Assembly (NCBI GenBank): GCA_030150335.1
Contig: JASLGC010000012.1
Span: 1 to 8,677 of the forward strand
From: Flavobacterium sp.
GTDB lineage: Bacteria; Bacteroidota; Bacteroidia; Flavobacteriales; Flavobacteriaceae
Direction of reading: 5' to 3'
DNA: 8,677 bases
Below, one piece after another: positions 1-6,163 of the stretch. The position numbers and the translations under genes were made by a program. The notes under the pieces were generated by a model. The model had not been told where the DNA came from and did not search any database. It saw nothing but the letters and a program-made list of their open reading frames with translations. The stretch's first letter is position 1. The number at the start of each line of letters is the position of its first letter.

Positions 1-69
1 TTCTCAGAAGATCCTTATGCAGCTGTTGATAAATTAATCATCTACACATTAGATAAATTAGCTCAATAA
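1..69 (+). CDS. C-terminal end of an unidentified protein (truncated by window edge)
   Basis: An open frame runs from the first base to a TAA at 67-69 and encodes the last 22 residues of a protein, ending in DKLIIYTLDKLAQ. The tail looks like an amphipathic helix and is compositionally normal. A perfect palindromic terminator begins 24 bp after the stop, which supports this being a true gene end. The visible part is too short to assign a family, so no function is proposed. That this frame is the coding one is inferred from the terminator spacing and the protein-like composition. Confidence 0.6.
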   Translation, partial: FSEDPYAAVDKLIIYTLDKLAQ

Positions 70-92
70 TCACAGAGCTTCCTATTTTATAC

Positions 93-126
93 AAAAAAAG
101 CTACGTTATATAACGTAGCTTTTTTT
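93..126. terminator. Perfect palindromic, probably bidirectional rho-independent terminator
   Basis: The 34 bases are a perfect palindrome centred between 109 and 110. The core AGCTACGTTAT/ATAACGTAGCT is flanked by seven A's on the left and a run of eight T's (120-127) on the right. The transcript would fold into a GC-containing stem followed by a U-tract on either strand. It ends the gene that stops at 69 and could also block antisense transcription. Confidence 0.85.
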
Positions 127-227
127 TGATTTGATTTATACGCCAAAAATGTTACTAAATTAAATAATTCCTTATATCACAATCATTTTGCATTAGCTTT
201 AAAGTCTATATTTTTAAATAATTACTC

Positions 228-265
228 AATATCATTTCTTTTTATGAAAAAAAATGATATTTTTG
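228..265 (+). promoter_or_regulatory. Inverted repeat overlapping a candidate -7 box upstream of the secreted-protein gene
   Basis: AATATCATTT (228-237) and its exact reverse complement AAATGATATT (252-261) form a 10-bp stem. After a bulged C at 238 it continues with five T-A pairs around an ATG loop (244-246). The right arm overlaps TATTTTTG (258-265), which matches the Bacteroidetes -7 consensus TAnnTTTG. I find no TTG at the usual -33 spacing, so the promoter is only half supported. If used, transcription would start near 272 and leave a leader of about 30 nt before the ATG at 302. The repeat could be an operator, or an AT-only terminator hairpin because a T-run follows. Confidence 0.4.
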
Positions 266-301
266 TTAAAAATTAAGACACCAATTCAAAATTAATGTAC
301 T

Positions 302-1009
302 ATGAGAAAATTATTATTTATTTCCGCTTTACTAGCAACTAATTTGCTTCTTGGACAAAATATAGGAATTAATGTACCTACTCCATTATCAGAATTACAT
401 GTTGGTGGTGATGTTAGTTTAAATTCATCTATTAATGTAGAAGCATCACAAACAAATAAAGGTAATCCTGGGCAACCTGGTGATGTTCTTGTTTCTAAAG
501 GAGAACATTTGAGTCCTACATGGCAAAGTATAGATGCTGTTTTAACTCCCAAAGTCTATTTCGCTAGACAGACAAAAGATTTACCATTGCCAGCAGGATT
601 TGAAATGCCATGGTTAGATATTCCAGGGCTCGAACTTGATGTGGAAATTCCAAAAGGTAAAAAAGCACTTATAACAATTATATCTCAAGTTTGTATTATT
701 AGAGTGCATGACACACCAGAATTAGCAGGAATATCTATTAGTATAAAAAAAGATAATGAGATACTAATCTCTAACACTTCTCAAATATCTCACAGAGAAC
801 CTTACGGAGCTGAATATATTGTAGTTCCAATTTTTTATAGTGAATTTATAGATGCGACAGATGACACAGTAAAAATAACATATAAAGCAAGTGCCAGAAG
901 TAATTATGTTAGTTCAAGTGATAAGGGTCCAAATCCAATTAAGATTACAAATAATCCACATGATAGAAAAGACTATACAGAACTAAGAATTACTTCTCTT
1001 ATATTTTAA
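302..1009 (+). CDS. Secreted Bacteroidetes-type surface protein with stalk-like N-terminus and beta-rich C-terminal domain (hypothetical)
   Basis: The 235-residue protein starts with a clear type I signal peptide (residues 1-19: basic start, hydrophobic core, ending LLLGQ), so it should leave the cytoplasm. The mature protein begins NIGINVPTPLSELHVGGDV, followed by NKGNPGQPGDVLVSKG...PTWQ at about 52-75. From family knowledge, the 'GIN-x-PTP-x-LHV' and 'GQxGxVLxSxGxxxxPTW' motifs are frequent in Bacteroidetes cell-surface and tail-fibre-like proteins, where they form the shaft of trimeric fibres. Residues 80-235 alternate polar and hydrophobic residues as in a beta sandwich. I see no lipobox, no membrane helix and no C-terminal sorting domain of the type IX secretion kind. 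The gene is monocistronic with long flanks. Adhesin or fibre head is an inference; the partner is unknown. ATG 302 is chosen because it gives the complete signal peptide. Confidence 0.8.
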   Translation: MRKLLFISALLATNLLLGQNIGINVPTPLSELHVGGDVSLNSSINVEASQTNKGNPGQPGDVLVSKGEHLSPTWQSIDAVLTPKVYFARQTKDLPLPAGFEMPWLDIPGLELDVEIPKGKKALITIISQVCIIRVHDTPELAGISISIKKDNEILISNTSQISHREPYGAEYIVVPIFYSEFIDATDDTVKITYKASARSNYVSSSDKGPNPIKITNNPHDRKDYTELRITSLIF

Positions 1010-1242
1010 TATTATAAATAGACCCATTGTTCATTTGAAACAATTAGCTTCTTTAATGTATTGCGATTTCTTTTATGATGAAGCATTTGAAACTTTAAAT
1101 TATTATTGAGGCAGCTATCTTAACTAATATTATAGACCTATATTTTAGCATAATTACGTCTAACTATAAATTGATAATTTAATTGCTAAAGTCAAGTCTC
1201 AATTCTGAGTAGTTACTTATAGTTGTGTTGATTGTTTGTATT

Positions 1243-1317
1243 AAGAGGTAGTCAGTGATTAGGTTTTAAAGTTGAGTTAAACTAAAATGAAAAAACACCT
1301 ATCTCAGACTCCTCTAA
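1243..1317. repeat. Imperfect inverted repeat, arms of about 20 bp
   Basis: The left arm at 1243-1263 (core AGAGGTAGTC, ending TTAGG) pairs with the right arm at 1298-1317 (starting CCTAT, core GACTCCTCT). There are a few single-base bulges, and the arms are separated by about 34 bp of AT-rich sequence. It lies directly before the perfect hairpin at 1337-1375, so the two could belong to one structured element. The imperfect match means chance cannot be excluded. Confidence 0.35.
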
Positions 1318-1336
1318 ACATCTTTCTTAAATAATC

Positions 1337-1375
1337 AATTTTCATCTCTTTTTACTCAAAAAAGAGATGAAAATT
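1337..1375. repeat. Perfect 17-bp inverted repeat with 5-nt loop
   Basis: Bases 1337-1353 and 1359-1375 are exact reverse complements (core TTTTCATCTCTTTTT), separated by ACTCA. The stem is long for a terminator, lacks a dedicated U-tract after it and does not directly follow a gene. The loop and its flanks, TTTTTACTCAAAAAA (1349-1363), recur exactly at 1412-1426, about 50 bp downstream. It could be the end of a repeat element, an RNA hairpin or a protein-binding site. Confidence 0.7.
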
Positions 1376-1544
1376 CCAAAAAATAGTTCATTTTTATTCT
1401 TTTCAGACCTATTTTTACTCAAAAAACTACTTATCAGCTTCTTTTTTGCATTGCTTTTTTTTTCACTAAACCTGCTTTCAGCCCTTTGTTTACAAGGGTT
1501 TAGATTAAAATCACTTTCAACAATCAATCGTTTACGCATTACCA

Positions 1545-1626
1545 ATTCTCCGACAATAGTGGGACAATCCTTGGAGAATACTGGCCTGAGCGCGATTTTG
1601 TCGGACCATTGTCCAACCATTGTCCA
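1545..1626. repeat. Cluster of short inverted and tandem repeats with alternative pairings
   Basis: ATTCTCC (1545-1551) is complementary to GGAGAAT (1573-1579). TCCGACAA (1549-1556) is complementary to TTGTCGGA (1598-1605). These share bases 1549-1551, so the two stems cannot form together. GGACAATCCTTGG (1562-1574) can also pair, with a two-base internal mismatch, with 1613-1625. ACCATTGTCCA occurs twice in direct tandem (1605-1615 and 1616-1626). This density of complementarity in a patch richer in G+C than its surroundings suggests a structured RNA or a repeat element. No RNA family is recognised. Confidence 0.5.
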
Positions 1627-2258
1627 AGAACTGTCGGTTTACGTTCTACTTATTTTTTCTTAATACCATCATATACAAAGCATTCTACAATTTGTTTTTA
1701 GCTTTACAAGAATTTGATAGTGCATTTCACAATGCAGACCTTTATCAAACTTATAATACAGCTTTTACTTCTAATAATAAGTAAGTATCTACCCTACCTC
1801 CTTTCTGTATTTCCTTTGGAATACTTCTAAATTTAAATGGCACTATCGGCAAAGCCAACTATTATTTTATTCTTAGATATCCATTATTTACAGCAAGCGA
1901 TTTATACTACTTACATTCATCGCGAATTTCGTGCTCAGAATGGCAACTTTATTCTGTTTTCTTACTTTTTAAATTTACTTCAAATCACACCCTTATTTAT
2001 AGGTTCAAATACGTCACTTTTTGACTAAAAACAAGAAATAATCGAAAACAGAACCTGAATTATCTATTTTATTTACGAATACTGCAATACCTCCTTACTA
2101 AAGGTTTGAATTAAATTCAGTGAAAAATATAAAACGTGAGACTTTAGTTTTTATATCTTAAATTTAACAGCATAAATAGAATTGAATATGGTAAATACTA
2201 TCAATAAACACATAAATTATGCAAGACTATTTTTTATTTGATAGATTGAAATAAATAT

Positions 2259-2272
2259 CCTTAAATTTAAGG
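2259..2272. promoter_or_regulatory. 14-bp perfect palindrome upstream of the CoA-transferase gene
   Basis: CCTTAAATTTAAGG is a perfect palindrome ending 21 bp before the CoA-transferase start codon. The related CTTAAATTTAA occurs at 2157-2167, about 100 bp upstream, each copy preceded by a TAT(A)TC-like stretch. The position is typical of an operator or the 5' leader. No clear TAnnTTTG box could be placed in this interval, so the real promoter is unassigned. Short AT-rich palindromes also arise by chance in this base composition. Confidence 0.3.
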
Positions 2273-2293
2273 TGCTTAAAATTTTTATTTGAA

Positions 2294-3805
2294 ATGACGA
2301 AAGAAGACTCGAGAATAGAGAGGATAAAATTCGCTCCTTATAGAGAACGAATAATTTCTGCAGAAGAAGCAGCTCTCCTGATTCATGATCAAGCTGTAGT
2401 TGGAGCTAGTGGCTTTACTAAAGCCGGTGATAGTAAATCTGTATTACCAGCATTTGCTCAACGTGCAGCTGAAGAAAATGTTGCAATTACTTTGATTACA
2501 GGAGCATCATTAGGACAAACAACTGATGCTGATTTAGCAACTAACAATGCTTTAATTCGTAGAATGCCTTTTCAAGCTGATGCTGTTTTAAGAAAGTCTA
2601 TTAATAGTGGACAGGTTAAATACATCGATCAGCATTTGAGTGAAACAATAGAACAGTTACAAGAAAAACATATTCCACAAGTAGATATCGCTATTATTGA
2701 AGCTACTTATATTAATGAAGATGGTTTTATTATTCCTACTACTTCTATTGGAAACTCGGCTTATTTTGCTAGTGTAGCGAAAAAGATAATTATTGAGGTA
2801 AACTCGGCTATTCCTTTGAGTATTGAAGGAATTCACGATAACTGTGTGCCTATTAAACAACCGCGTAGAGAGATTATCCCTATTCACAATTGTGAGGATA
2901 GAATTGGTGAAACATTCATTCGCCTTAATCCTGATAATGTTGTAGGTATTGTATTTTCAAGTATTGAAGATACTCCTGCTTTATTGCCTGAACCAGATGT
3001 TAAAACTTCTGCTATTTCAGGTCACTTACTTAAATTCTTTGAAGAAGAAGTGAAAAAAGGTAAGTTGACTCATTCTTTGTTACCTCTACAAGCTGGTATT
3101 GGAAAGGTAGCTAATGCTGTATTAACAGGATTTATTAACGGCCCATTTAAAGACCTAACTATGTACTCTGAAGTATTGCAAGACAGTACTTTTGACTTAA
3201 TTGACTCTGGTAAAATGGTGTTCGCTTCTGGTTCTTCTATTACTGTAACAGAAGAATGCTACGAAAGAATAATCAATAACTTTGACCAATATAAAGACAA
3301 ACTAATTTTAAGACCGCAAAATATTAGTAATGCCCCTGAAGTTATCCGTAGATTGGGTATTATTGCTATTAACACGGCAATTGAGTTTGATATTTATGGT
3401 AACGTAAACTCTACTCACATTGGTGGTAGTAAAATGATGAACGGTATTGGTGGTTCTGGAGACTTCGCAAGAAATGCGTATTTAAGTATCTTCGTTACAC
3501 AGGCTGCATCGAAAGAAAATAATGTGATATCTCACGTATTGCCAATGGTTTCTCATACAGACCACACTGAGCATGATGTTGATATCTTAGTAACAGACCA
3601 AGGGTTAGCGGATTTAAGAGGTTTATCGCCAAGAGAACGCGCCGAGGTTATTATAGAAAACTGTGCTCACCCTGATTACAAAGCTGAGCTTAGAGACTAC
3701 TTTGAGAGAGCAAAACAAAATCAAGGACATACTCCTCATATTTTGGAAGAAGCTTTCAAATTCCATATCCGTTTCAAGGACAAAGGTTCTATGAAACCAG
3801 AATAA
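2294..3805 (+). CDS. Succinate/acetate CoA-transferase (acetyl-CoA hydrolase/transferase family)
   Basis: The 503-residue product matches the length and motifs of the cytosolic class I CoA-transferases that move CoA between succinate and acetate or propionate (AarC, Cat1 and YgfH/ScpC group). The catalytic glutamate is expected at E293 in TMYSEVLQDS, which lines up with the glutamate that forms the glutamyl-CoA thioester in AarC. Other family motifs are VVGASGFTKAG near residue 36, QAGIGKVANAVL (from 266), GGSGDFARNAYLS (around 386-398) and DILVTDQGLADLRGLSPRERA near the C-terminus. Likely roles are converting acetyl-CoA to acetate while conserving CoA as succinyl-CoA, or the reverse during acetate assimilation. 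Substrate preference cannot be read from sequence, so no symbol is given. The gene stands alone: a long non-coding region precedes it and a strong terminator follows. ATG 2294 gives a family-length N-terminus despite no visible Shine-Dalgarno site. Confidence 0.93.
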   Translation: MTKEDSRIERIKFAPYRERIISAEEAALLIHDQAVVGASGFTKAGDSKSVLPAFAQRAAEENVAITLITGASLGQTTDADLATNNALIRRMPFQADAVLRKSINSGQVKYIDQHLSETIEQLQEKHIPQVDIAIIEATYINEDGFIIPTTSIGNSAYFASVAKKIIIEVNSAIPLSIEGIHDNCVPIKQPRREIIPIHNCEDRIGETFIRLNPDNVVGIVFSSIEDTPALLPEPDVKTSAISGHLLKFFEEEVKKGKLTHSLLPLQAGIGKVANAVLTGFINGPFKDLTMYSEVLQDSTFDLIDSGKMVFASGSSITVTEECYERIINNFDQYKDKLILRPQNISNAPEVIRRLGIIAINTAIEFDIYGNVNSTHIGGSKMMNGIGGSGDFARNAYLSIFVTQAASKENNVISHVLPMVSHTDHTEHDVDILVTDQGLADLRGLSPRERAEVIIENCAHPDYKAELRDYFERAKQNQGHTPHILEEAFKFHIRFKDKGSMKPE

Positions 3806-3811
3806 AGCAAC

Positions 3812-3848
3812 AAAAATCTCTACTGTTTTCTATGGTAGAGATTTTTTT
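3812..3848 (+). terminator. Rho-independent terminator after the CoA-transferase gene
   Basis: A 12-bp perfect stem, AAAAATCTCTAC (3812-3823) with GTAGAGATTTTT (3835-3846), has an 11-nt loop and runs into seven T's (3842-3848). It starts 6 bp after the stop codon. The A-run on the left arm could give weaker termination on the opposite strand. It separates the CoA-transferase from the downstream three-gene cluster. Confidence 0.88.
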
Positions 3849-3889
3849 ATTTCTCCCCATTTTTATTCTTAAAACACTTGCCATTTTAT

Positions 3890-3897
3890 TATCTTAG
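3890..3897 (+). promoter_or_regulatory. Candidate -7 box of the three-gene cluster
   Basis: TATCTTAG differs at one position from the Bacteroidetes -7 consensus TAnnTTTG and lies 21 bp upstream of the ATG at 3919. Transcription would start near 3903-3905, leaving a very short leader. No TTG element is present at normal -33 spacing; the TTG at 3878-3880 is too close. This would drive the genes at 3919, 4780 and 5732. Confidence 0.4.
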
Positions 3898-3918
3898 CAG
3901 TAAAATGTATAAGTAAAA

Positions 3919-4764
3919 ATGAAAAAAGTAAATATAATAGGAGTGCCAGAACATTTTAATCTTCCTTGGCATTTGTGTATTGAAAACGGAGAATTTAATG
4001 AATTAGGAATTGATTTACATTGGCAAGATATCCCTGAAGGAACTGGCAAAATGTGCCAAATGTTGCGCAGTGAAGAAACTGACCTTGCAGTTATTCTTAC
4101 AGAGGGCATAATCAAAGATATCAGCGATGGTAATCAATCCACTATTATCCAGGAATATGTATCTTCTCCTTTACTTTGGGGAATACACGTTGCGGACAAA
4201 TCTCCTTATACTAAAGTCGAAGATCTTGAAGGTAAAAAAATAGCGATTAGCCGTTTTGGCTCTGGTTCGCATCTTATGGCTATTGTACACGCTAAAAAGA
4301 TGAATTGGGATATTGAAAGCCTTGAATTTGTTGTGGTAAACAATATAGACAATGCGGTTACTGCCCTTACAAATGGTGAGGCCGACTACTTCATGTGGGA
4401 GCATTTTATGACAAAACCATTGGTAGACCAAAAGGTTTTTAGACGATTAGGCGATTGCCCTACTCCATGGCCTTCGTTTGTGGTAGTTGCTACTAACGCA
4501 TTCGTTGCGAAAAACAAGCGATTAATCGACAATTTACTGGAATGCATCAATATGACTACAAGTGAATTTAAGCATATTCCCAGTATTGACAGAACTTTAG
4601 CTACTAAGTACAATCAACAAATTGAAGACATAAAACAATGGTTGCTAATGACTAAATGGTCACAAAGACAATTATCTGAAAAAAACTTTGAAAAAGTACA
4701 AAGTCAATTGCAAGAATTAAACCTTATTTCACATACTACAGATTACAAAAAAGTCGTTCTATAA
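3919..4764 (+). CDS. Cytosolic periplasmic-binding-fold protein (NMT1/THI5-like, CA3427-type), function unknown
   Basis: The 281-residue protein resembles type II substrate-binding proteins of ABC transporters. An early strand leads into GVPEHFNLPWHLCIE (8-22), followed by DIPEGTGKM (37-45), LTEGI (60-64), DLEGKKIAISRFGSGSHLMA (about 102-121), TNGEADYFMWEHF (151-163) and FVVVATNAFVAKNK (187-200). The DLxGKxIAxxxxGS step and the GEAD hinge are typical of the SsuA/NMT1-like branch. It has no signal peptide, lipobox or membrane segment, and no permease or ATPase gene is adjacent, so it should be cytosolic. From memory, the motifs fit the family typified by Candida albicans CA3427. The CCCFC motif of THI5-type pyrimidine synthases is absent. 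It may be an enzyme built on a binding-protein fold, as MqnA and MqnD are, or a ligand sensor. It is the first gene of a probable three-gene operon, with 15 bp to the next. Confidence 0.8.
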   Translation: MKKVNIIGVPEHFNLPWHLCIENGEFNELGIDLHWQDIPEGTGKMCQMLRSEETDLAVILTEGIIKDISDGNQSTIIQEYVSSPLLWGIHVADKSPYTKVEDLEGKKIAISRFGSGSHLMAIVHAKKMNWDIESLEFVVVNNIDNAVTALTNGEADYFMWEHFMTKPLVDQKVFRRLGDCPTPWPSFVVVATNAFVAKNKRLIDNLLECINMTTSEFKHIPSIDRTLATKYNQQIEDIKQWLLMTKWSQRQLSEKNFEKVQSQLQELNLISHTTDYKKVVL

Positions 4765-4779
4765 TAGAGCACACAAAAG

Positions 4780-5721
4780 ATGACTAACAATCAAGAGTTG
4801 AATAATTCACCGAAAAAGAAATGGTATATGTACCTAAGGTTGCCTAAGCCTTGGGATAATATCGTTATACTTATTCTGAATGTCTTGATTACTATTCCAA
4901 TCTTTATTATAGCCCATCAAAACTTGGTGGACCCTGATTGGGCATATCACATTGACCGAGTTGTTTTGTTTATTGCAATTGTTGCTTTGCTTCAGTTTAT
5001 ATTGCAGAAAATGAAAACAGTATTGTTCATTTTGATTTTTGTTTACTTAGTAACTTTAATCTATGGCTCATTACTTGGTGGATATGGTTATAACTCTATT
5101 TATGAAGATTATAGAGCGATGATTTACTCTATGGCAGAAAACCCTTCTCCGCAAGATATTATAATCTCTAAACTGTTGCCTTTCCCAAATAAAAGCAAGG
5201 TAATCAGTGCGGTAGAATATGATAAGCCTGTGGTTAGAAACTTCGCTTTGGCAACTACGAGAAAGCACTTTACTAATGTTCCTAATGCTTATCAATATAG
5301 ACAAATCATTCAATCATTGGCTATATTTAAAGAGGTTAGGTCAAGATGGAACTACGTAAATGATCCTAAGGGTAGAGAATATATTGCGACAGCTTCTGAA
5401 TCACTTGAGCACTTTTCTGGGGATTGTGATGACTACTCTATCTTGATGGCTGCTTTGATACGTGCTATTGGAGGTACTCCTCGATTGATTCACACGAAAG
5501 AACATATGTATCCTGAAATGTTGATTCCTAATAAGGGAGACTTAGAGCAAGTAATTTATTTGATTAAACAAGAGCTGTTCAAAGAGGAAAGTAAAGGGAA
5601 AGAAATTCATTATCACATTGATGAACGTGGACAAATCTGGTTAAATTTAGATTATACGGCAAGATATCCTGGCGGACCGTTTATGTCTGAGGAGATTTTA
5701 GGACAACTAACTTTAAATTAA
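4780..5721 (+). CDS. Membrane-anchored transglutaminase-like (papain-fold) protein
   Basis: The 313-residue protein has a polar N-terminus, three predicted membrane helices (about 27-46, 60-76 and 80-98) and a soluble C-terminal domain of about 200 residues. That domain carries transglutaminase-core motifs: SGDCDDYSILMAALIRAIGG with likely nucleophile C216, a histidine in HTKEHMYPEM (H242 more likely than H238), and an aspartate in LNLDYTARYPGG (D291). The Cys-His-Asp order and spacing agree with the family, so a catalytically competent enzyme is expected. Bacterial members may be proteases, amidases or cross-linkers; no substrate can be inferred. Three helices after a Lys-rich N-terminus would place the catalytic domain outside the cytoplasmic membrane by the positive-inside rule, though this is only a prediction. 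It begins 15 bp after the binding-fold gene and ends 10 bp before the DUF423 gene, suggesting co-transcription. Confidence 0.85.
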   Translation: MTNNQELNNSPKKKWYMYLRLPKPWDNIVILILNVLITIPIFIIAHQNLVDPDWAYHIDRVVLFIAIVALLQFILQKMKTVLFILIFVYLVTLIYGSLLGGYGYNSIYEDYRAMIYSMAENPSPQDIIISKLLPFPNKSKVISAVEYDKPVVRNFALATTRKHFTNVPNAYQYRQIIQSLAIFKEVRSRWNYVNDPKGREYIATASESLEHFSGDCDDYSILMAALIRAIGGTPRLIHTKEHMYPEMLIPNKGDLEQVIYLIKQELFKEESKGKEIHYHIDERGQIWLNLDYTARYPGGPFMSEEILGQLTLN

Positions 5722-5731
5722 TATATTAAAA

Positions 5732-6115
5732 ATGCTAATTACAAATACAACCCCACTTGTTATTGGCTCTATTTATGGTGCGCTTGCCATTATTTTTGGA
5801 GCTTTTGGAGCTCATGCTCTTAAAAAACACATGAAAAAAGACCAACTTGAAAGCTTTGAAGTTGGCGTAAAATATCAAATGTATCACGCTATTGTTTTAC
5901 TTATTCTTGGCCTTATGCCAAGTGCTGAAATTATCAGACACGCGAGTAACATCATCAGTATTGGTGTACTGCTTTTCTCTTTCAGTATTTATGGACTTAC
6001 ATTGAGCGGAACATTTGGAAAGAAGATTAAAATATTAGGCCCTATTACTCCTATCGGAGGACTTTGTCTTGTGATTGGTTGGGTGCTTTTACTTTACTAC
6101 TTCGTTACACTATAA
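5732..6115 (+). CDS. DUF423 family small integral membrane protein
   Basis: The 127-residue hydrophobic protein has four predicted membrane helices (about 8-28, 48-62, 73-93 and 104-125). It carries the DUF423 signatures GAFGAHALKKH (23-33), LESFEVGVKYQMYHA (39-53) and LGPITPIGGLCLVIGW (102-117). It has the usual length and motifs of that family (E. coli YgdD, B. subtilis YwdK), whose molecular function is not established as far as I know. The start lies 10 bp after the transglutaminase-like gene, so it is probably the last gene of the same transcript. No convincing terminator hairpin is visible in the 130 bp that follow. Confidence 0.9.
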   Translation: MLITNTTPLVIGSIYGALAIIFGAFGAHALKKHMKKDQLESFEVGVKYQMYHAIVLLILGLMPSAEIIRHASNIISIGVLLFSFSIYGLTLSGTFGKKIKILGPITPIGGLCLVIGWVLLLYYFVTL

Positions 6116-6163
6116 TGTCATTTGCTTCACAGAAATACACAAAATACGAAAAAGTAACTTACT

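Larger units (their letters stand above)
1010..2293. other. Long gene-poor interval (about 1.28 kb) with a repeat-rich central patch
   Basis: No open frame here looks like a normal protein. The flanks (1010-1240 and 1640-2290) are very AT-rich with frequent stops in all frames. A weak hairpin, ATTGTTC (1026-1032) with GAAACAAT (1037-1044), follows the secreted-protein stop and could act as a poor terminator. The centre (about 1240-1640) is locally richer in G+C and contains several inverted and tandem repeats, listed separately. Another weak hairpin pairs TTTGATA (1713-1719) with TATCAAA (1743-1749), with TGCATT/AATGCA nested inside. The interval may hold a dispersed intergenic repeat, an unannotated RNA or the remains of a decayed element. 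The sequence alone does not decide which. Confidence 0.6.

Noticed and set aside
1057..1128. Short - strand frame ending in NTLKKLIVSNEQWVYL-like sequence (about 1017-1088)
   Set aside because: It is only about 24 codons from its ATG. It was considered as a transposase remnant, but no transposase motif, terminal repeat or target duplication supports this.
1342..1620. 92-codon open frame on the - strand
   Set aside because: The Lys/Ser-rich product is translated from the same repeats and the hairpin (the end reads FISFLSKKR from the stem). I have a vague impression that similar translated repeats recur in flavobacterial genomes, which would point to a repeat rather than a gene, but I could not check.
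1240..1640. CRISPR array
   Set aside because: The repeats are mostly inverted or overlapping and of unequal length. There are no regularly spaced direct repeats with unique spacers and no cas genes nearby.
1367..1663. 98-codon open frame on the + strand
   Set aside because: It starts inside the perfect hairpin, begins with a poly-A/T-derived Phe/Leu/Ser/Lys-rich stretch and ends in translated repeats (PTIVGQ/PTIVQE). It has no recognisable domain and overlaps an equally unconvincing frame on the other strand.
1662..1784. Frame ending at TAA 1782-1784 with protein-like text (FLALQEFDSAFHNADLYQTYNTAF)
   Set aside because: The composition resembles a real gene end, but no start codon or longer domain is present upstream. 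It is too short to call a pseudogene.
1837..2028. 63-codon open frame on the + strand
   Set aside because: No signal, domain or initiation context is visible. The composition follows the local AT bias, and stops surround it in all frames.
3905..3916. Three-codon mini-frame (ATG TAT AAG TAA) just upstream of the binding-fold gene
   Set aside because: It lies close to the inferred transcription start and could be a leader peptide, but such tiny frames are common by chance in AT-rich DNA.
3919..6115. ABC transporter operon
   Set aside because: The first gene resembles a substrate-binding protein but lacks a signal peptide. The two downstream membrane proteins match transglutaminase-like and DUF423 families, not permeases.
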